Source: an uncultured Acetatifactor sp. (GTDB lineage Bacteria; Bacillota; Clostridia; Lachnospirales; Lachnospiraceae). From it: 64,000 bases of DNA. Shown here one piece after another: positions 61,124 through 64,000 of this stretch. The translations under genes and the position numbers were made by a program. Position 1 is the first letter of the stretch, and every line of letters begins with the position of its first letter. The stretch is taken from positions 1-64,000 of the forward strand of contig CAJUGH010000005.1 of NCBI GenBank assembly GCA_910586215.1, read 5' to 3'. Below the pieces are notes generated by a model that had not been told where the DNA came from, did no database searches, and saw only the letters and a list, made by a program, of their open reading frames with translations.

Positions 61124-63057
61124 GCGGATATTTAGATTTGCACAAAGGAGTGGATAAGCATATTCTGAAGGAAATGACGGATGTGATATCGTACAGGGGA
61201 CCCGATGATGAGGGTTTTGCGCTATTTTCAGAGGCAGAGGTTCTGTTCGCAAAAGGGAAGGATTCTTGTGAAACAAGGGCTGAGAAATTCTTATGTGATT
61301 GTAACGAACAGGGCTTTTTCATGGGGCTGGGCCACCGCAGGCTTTCCATTCTGGATTTATCCCCATTGGGACACCAGCCAATGGAAAAGCATGGCAGGGT
61401 AATGGTATATAACGGAGAAATATATAACTTCATCGAATTGAGATCAGAATTGGAACAGTTCGGATATACATTTACCAGCAGTTGTGACAGCGAAGTGGTT
61501 CTGTCAGCTTATGATTATTGGGGCAGCCAATGTGTCTGCCGCTTTAACGGGATGTGGGCACTGGCAATCTACGACCCCAAAAAGAAGACCCTTTTCTTGA
61601 GCCGGGATCGCTTTGGCGTAAAGCCCCTATATTATTACAAAGACGGGGAGAAGCTTATCTTCGCATCGGAGATCAAACAGATACTTTGCGATCCTACAGT
61701 ACCAAGAATCGTAAATAATGAGATTTTGGCTCATTATGTGAAATTTAACTTCAGAGAATATTCTGAGGAGACCTTCTTTCAAGGCATCTATGCACTGCGC
61801 GGCGGATGTAGCATGACTGTGGACATAGATCCTGAAGCCAGGAATATCCAGAAAATGGATGTCCATCGCTATTATGATCTGAATGCCCGTGTAAAGGTAC
61901 ACCCCTGTGAGGACAGCGCAAAGGTGGTGGGCGAGGCTCTCCGTAAGGCCATACATTTGCGAATGCGCTCTGATGTAAAAGTAGGCAGTTGCCTATCAGG
62001 AGGACTAGACAGTTCTAGCATTGTGGGAATCATCTGTGATGAACTTAAACAAGCTCATAAGGATGCGGAGGAGCTGACAACCGTATCCATAGGCTTCCCT
62101 AACGACAAAGACATAAACGAGCTTGGATTCTGCCATCAAGTTACAGACTTCTGCCGATGCGGGGAACATATCATCACGCCAGACATTGACTCTGTTCTGG
62201 AGCACTTGGAACAAATTGTATGGCATCAAGATGAGCCATTGCCGCATTTAGGTGCAGAAGTATCCTATGCTGTCTTTAAGGGTGCAGCAGATAATGGCTG
62301 TGGCGTTTTTTTTGATGGACAGGGAGGCGATGAGGGACTGGCGGGATATTACGGCTATTATGCTCATTATTTATGGAATATACTGACACGAAAAGGCATC
62401 AGAAAATTTGGCACGGAATTAAACAAAATAGTCGCATCCTCCAGCATGACCCGGAAACTGGCAATATTATACATGCTTTATTTTAATATAGCCGCGGTAC
62501 GGATCTGGGGAACTTCTATCAAACGAAACAAGTACATGAGCCATCGTTTAAGAAGAGCTGTTGACACAAGCAATCTACAGATGTTCTTCTCTTCCAAGGA
62601 CGGGACAGGAAGACAGATCGAGGATTACCTATATGGTTCGCTGCCTGGCATTCTGCACTGGGAAGACCGAAACTCCATGGCATCTTCGGTGGAGACGAGA
62701 CTGCCGTTTCTAGACTATGAATATGTTGAAAAGGTTCTGTCTGTTGATTTAAACGAAAAAATTAAGAACGGATATACTAAAGTTCCCCTTAGGGAGTATA
62801 TGTCGGGGCTCTTGCCCGATGAAGTAATCTGGAGAAAAAACAAGCTGGGATTTCCAGCGCCCACCAGCAGATGGTTTTGGGAGATTCCTCGAGAATACTT
62901 CATGGATCTGCTTGAACAGCCTCGCAGTGCAGAGTTTTTCAATTTAAAAAAAATAGAAAAAGACTATCTGCGCAAATGCGGTAACGAAGAAATGATGGCA
63001 AAGTTTATTCTTGTGGAGCTTTGGATGCGAAAATTTGACATGAGAATAGCCCAATAA
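61111..63057 (+). CDS. asparagine synthase-like glutamine amidotransferase
   Basis: 648 residues, overlapping the flippase gene by 13 bases. N-terminal glutaminase with Cys2 (MCGISGYLD), MYNGEIYNF as VMVYNGEIYNF and LSRDRFGVKPLYY; C-terminal ATP-pyrophosphatase with GSCLSGGLDSSSIVG and FDGQGGDEGLAGYYGYYAHY. In polysaccharide clusters such enzymes amidate a sugar acid or another component; true asparagine synthesis is the alternative. Both active sites look intact. Confidence 0.9.
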   Translation: MCGISGYLDLHKGVDKHILKEMTDVISYRGPDDEGFALFSEAEVLFAKGKDSCETRAEKFLCDCNEQGFFMGLGHRRLSILDLSPLGHQPMEKHGRVMVYNGEIYNFIELRSELEQFGYTFTSSCDSEVVLSAYDYWGSQCVCRFNGMWALAIYDPKKKTLFLSRDRFGVKPLYYYKDGEKLIFASEIKQILCDPTVPRIVNNEILAHYVKFNFREYSEETFFQGIYALRGGCSMTVDIDPEARNIQKMDVHRYYDLNARVKVHPCEDSAKVVGEALRKAIHLRMRSDVKVGSCLSGGLDSSSIVGIICDELKQAHKDAEELTTVSIGFPNDKDINELGFCHQVTDFCRCGEHIITPDIDSVLEHLEQIVWHQDEPLPHLGAEVSYAVFKGAADNGCGVFFDGQGGDEGLAGYYGYYAHYLWNILTRKGIRKFGTELNKIVASSSMTRKLAILYMLYFNIAAVRIWGTSIKRNKYMSHRLRRAVDTSNLQMFFSSKDGTGRQIEDYLYGSLPGILHWEDRNSMASSVETRLPFLDYEYVEKVLSVDLNEKIKNGYTKVPLREYMSGLLPDEVIWRKNKLGFPAPTSRWFWEIPREYFMDLLEQPRSAEFFNLKKIEKDYLRKCGNEEMMAKFILVELWMRKFDMRIAQ

Positions 63058-63101
63058 GTATCTTCAGCCTATTTTAGCCATGGGAGAGGAATTTTCCAAA
63101 A

Positions 63102-64000
63102 ATGAAAATAGTACATTGCTGCTTATCCAATACCTATAACGAAGGATATACTTACCAAGAAAATTTATTGTCCATACAGAACAAGCAGGACGGCCATGAG
63201 GTCTGGATAGTGGCATCTACAGAAATATATAAGGACAACAAGTACATCGGATATGTGGAGCCGGGTTCCTACATCAATACAGCAGGAATAAATGTAATTC
63301 GGGTTCCTTACATAAAAGTGATAAATAACTCTATCAGTCATAAGTTCAGGGCATACAAAGGAGTGCGTTCCATTCTGGACACAATAGGCCCTCATCTTAT
63401 TGTGTTTCATGGAATTGCCGCATGGGAGTTGAAGTCCGTCTCCAAATATGCCGCAGACAATGGAATTGTGTTTTATATCGATAACCATGCCAGCCTTATC
63501 AATTCGGGCCATGGCTGGTTCTCAAAAAACATCCTACATGGCATATTTTATAGACATGTCTTACTGAGAGCCCTTCCCGCCGCAGAAAAAGTATTGTGCA
63601 TCGGAACGGACGAATACGATTTTGCAAGGACAGTCTATAAGGTTCCCACAGCCAAGCTGGAACTGTGGCCCTTGGGAGGCAACATCCAAACGGACGAGGA
63701 GTACTATCGAATCCGCGAACGCCGCCGACATCAGCTGGATGTTAACGATAACACCATAGTATTTATGCACTCCGGAAAAATGAACAAGGATAAAAAAACC
63801 AAAGAACTATTGCAGACTTTTAGCAGTGTGAAGGATGAAAGATTCGCTTTGCTAATCGCCGGAGAATTTCTAGAGAATACAGAAGAGATACATGACCTAA
63901 TTCGCCAGGATCTGCGCATTCGTTATCTTGGGTGGGCAAGCGGAGAAGAACTCTTGGAATTGCTGGCAGCGGCAGATGTATATCTGCAGCCGGGGAGTAT
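63102..64000 (+). CDS. GT4-like glycosyltransferase, cut by the window end
   Basis: At least 299 residues. MKIVHCCLSNTYNEGYTYQE begins a GT-B fold with the acceptor-side Rossmann; later TIVFMHSGKMNKDKKTKELL, FALLIAGEFLENTEEIHDLI, IRYLGWASGEELLELLAAAD and VYLQPGS belong to the donor-binding domain. The conserved Glu region lies beyond the window. GAGAGGAA precedes the start; 44 bases after the amidotransferase. Confidence 0.85.
   Translation, partial: MKIVHCCLSNTYNEGYTYQENLLSIQNKQDGHEVWIVASTEIYKDNKYIGYVEPGSYINTAGINVIRVPYIKVINNSISHKFRAYKGVRSILDTIGPHLIVFHGIAAWELKSVSKYAADNGIVFYIDNHASLINSGHGWFSKNILHGIFYRHVLLRALPAAEKVLCIGTDEYDFARTVYKVPTAKLELWPLGGNIQTDEEYYRIRERRRHQLDVNDNTIVFMHSGKMNKDKKTKELLQTFSSVKDERFALLIAGEFLENTEEIHDLIRQDLRIRYLGWASGEELLELLAAADVYLQPGS

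Overview
The window reads as chromosomal DNA of a spore-forming anaerobe of the Clostridia, most likely a Lachnospiraceae gut bacterium. The reasons are the rpsF-ssb-rpsR-gdpP-rplI-dnaB order, strong AGGAGG ribosome binding sites, a pyruvate formate-lyase with a separate glycyl-radical subunit, MecA, a Spo0A-type DNA-binding protein, a class B sortase and a LoaP-type NusG paralog. The genus cannot be fixed from the sequence alone.

Layout. 1-1.4 kb: 3' part of tRNA-Cys, a 5'-truncated GH43 glycosidase and a NimA-like flavoprotein. 1.5-7.1 kb: a WG-repeat lipoprotein, then a BlaI/BlaR1-type repressor and membrane protease pair with two operator dyads on its promoter. 7.3-11.4 kb: a sugar catabolic operon (truncated ABC permease, SMP-30 lactonase, FGGY kinase, DeoC-type aldolase). 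11.5-20.3 kb: sirtuin, YdcF-like protein, DUF951 protein, then the core block rpsF-ssb-rpsR, gdpP, rplI, dnaB, a MerR regulator and a ferredoxin. 20.6-24.2 kb (minus strand): pyruvate formate-lyase in pieces (pflB core, a 67-residue cysteine protein, a GrcA-like radical domain, activase). 24.7-33.7 kb: DUF1858 protein, MecA, a GH18 cell-wall hydrolase, a sortase B and its likely substrate, an amidase, a GT2 transferase and a stand-alone Spo0A C-terminal domain.

33.9-64 kb is mostly surface polysaccharide synthesis. One GC-rich set (initiating sugar transferase, Wzz-like protein, four glycosyltransferases, EpsG-like polymerase, CapD-like dehydratase) ends at a strong terminator near 47.7 kb. 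A minus-strand island of five small paralogous genes (three Cro/CI-type regulators, two copies of an unknown partner) follows, with three promoters sharing one architecture. A second set from 50.1 to 56.4 kb mixes AT-rich membrane genes with GC-rich ones. A third, AT-rich set starts with loaP at 57.3 kb and continues with Wzy, Wzx, an asparagine-synthase-like amidotransferase and a glycosyltransferase cut by the window end.

The main non-genic signals are two families of short elements bounded by inverted repeats and flanked by direct repeats that look like target-site duplications. One family has four full-length copies and at least three partial ones, all near gene starts; the other has one copy. 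Further points of interest are the shared operator promoters of the small-regulator island, the split glycyl-radical enzyme with a duplicated gene end, a nine-copy 16-bp tandem repeat before rplI, and the long terminator-containing leader after loaP.
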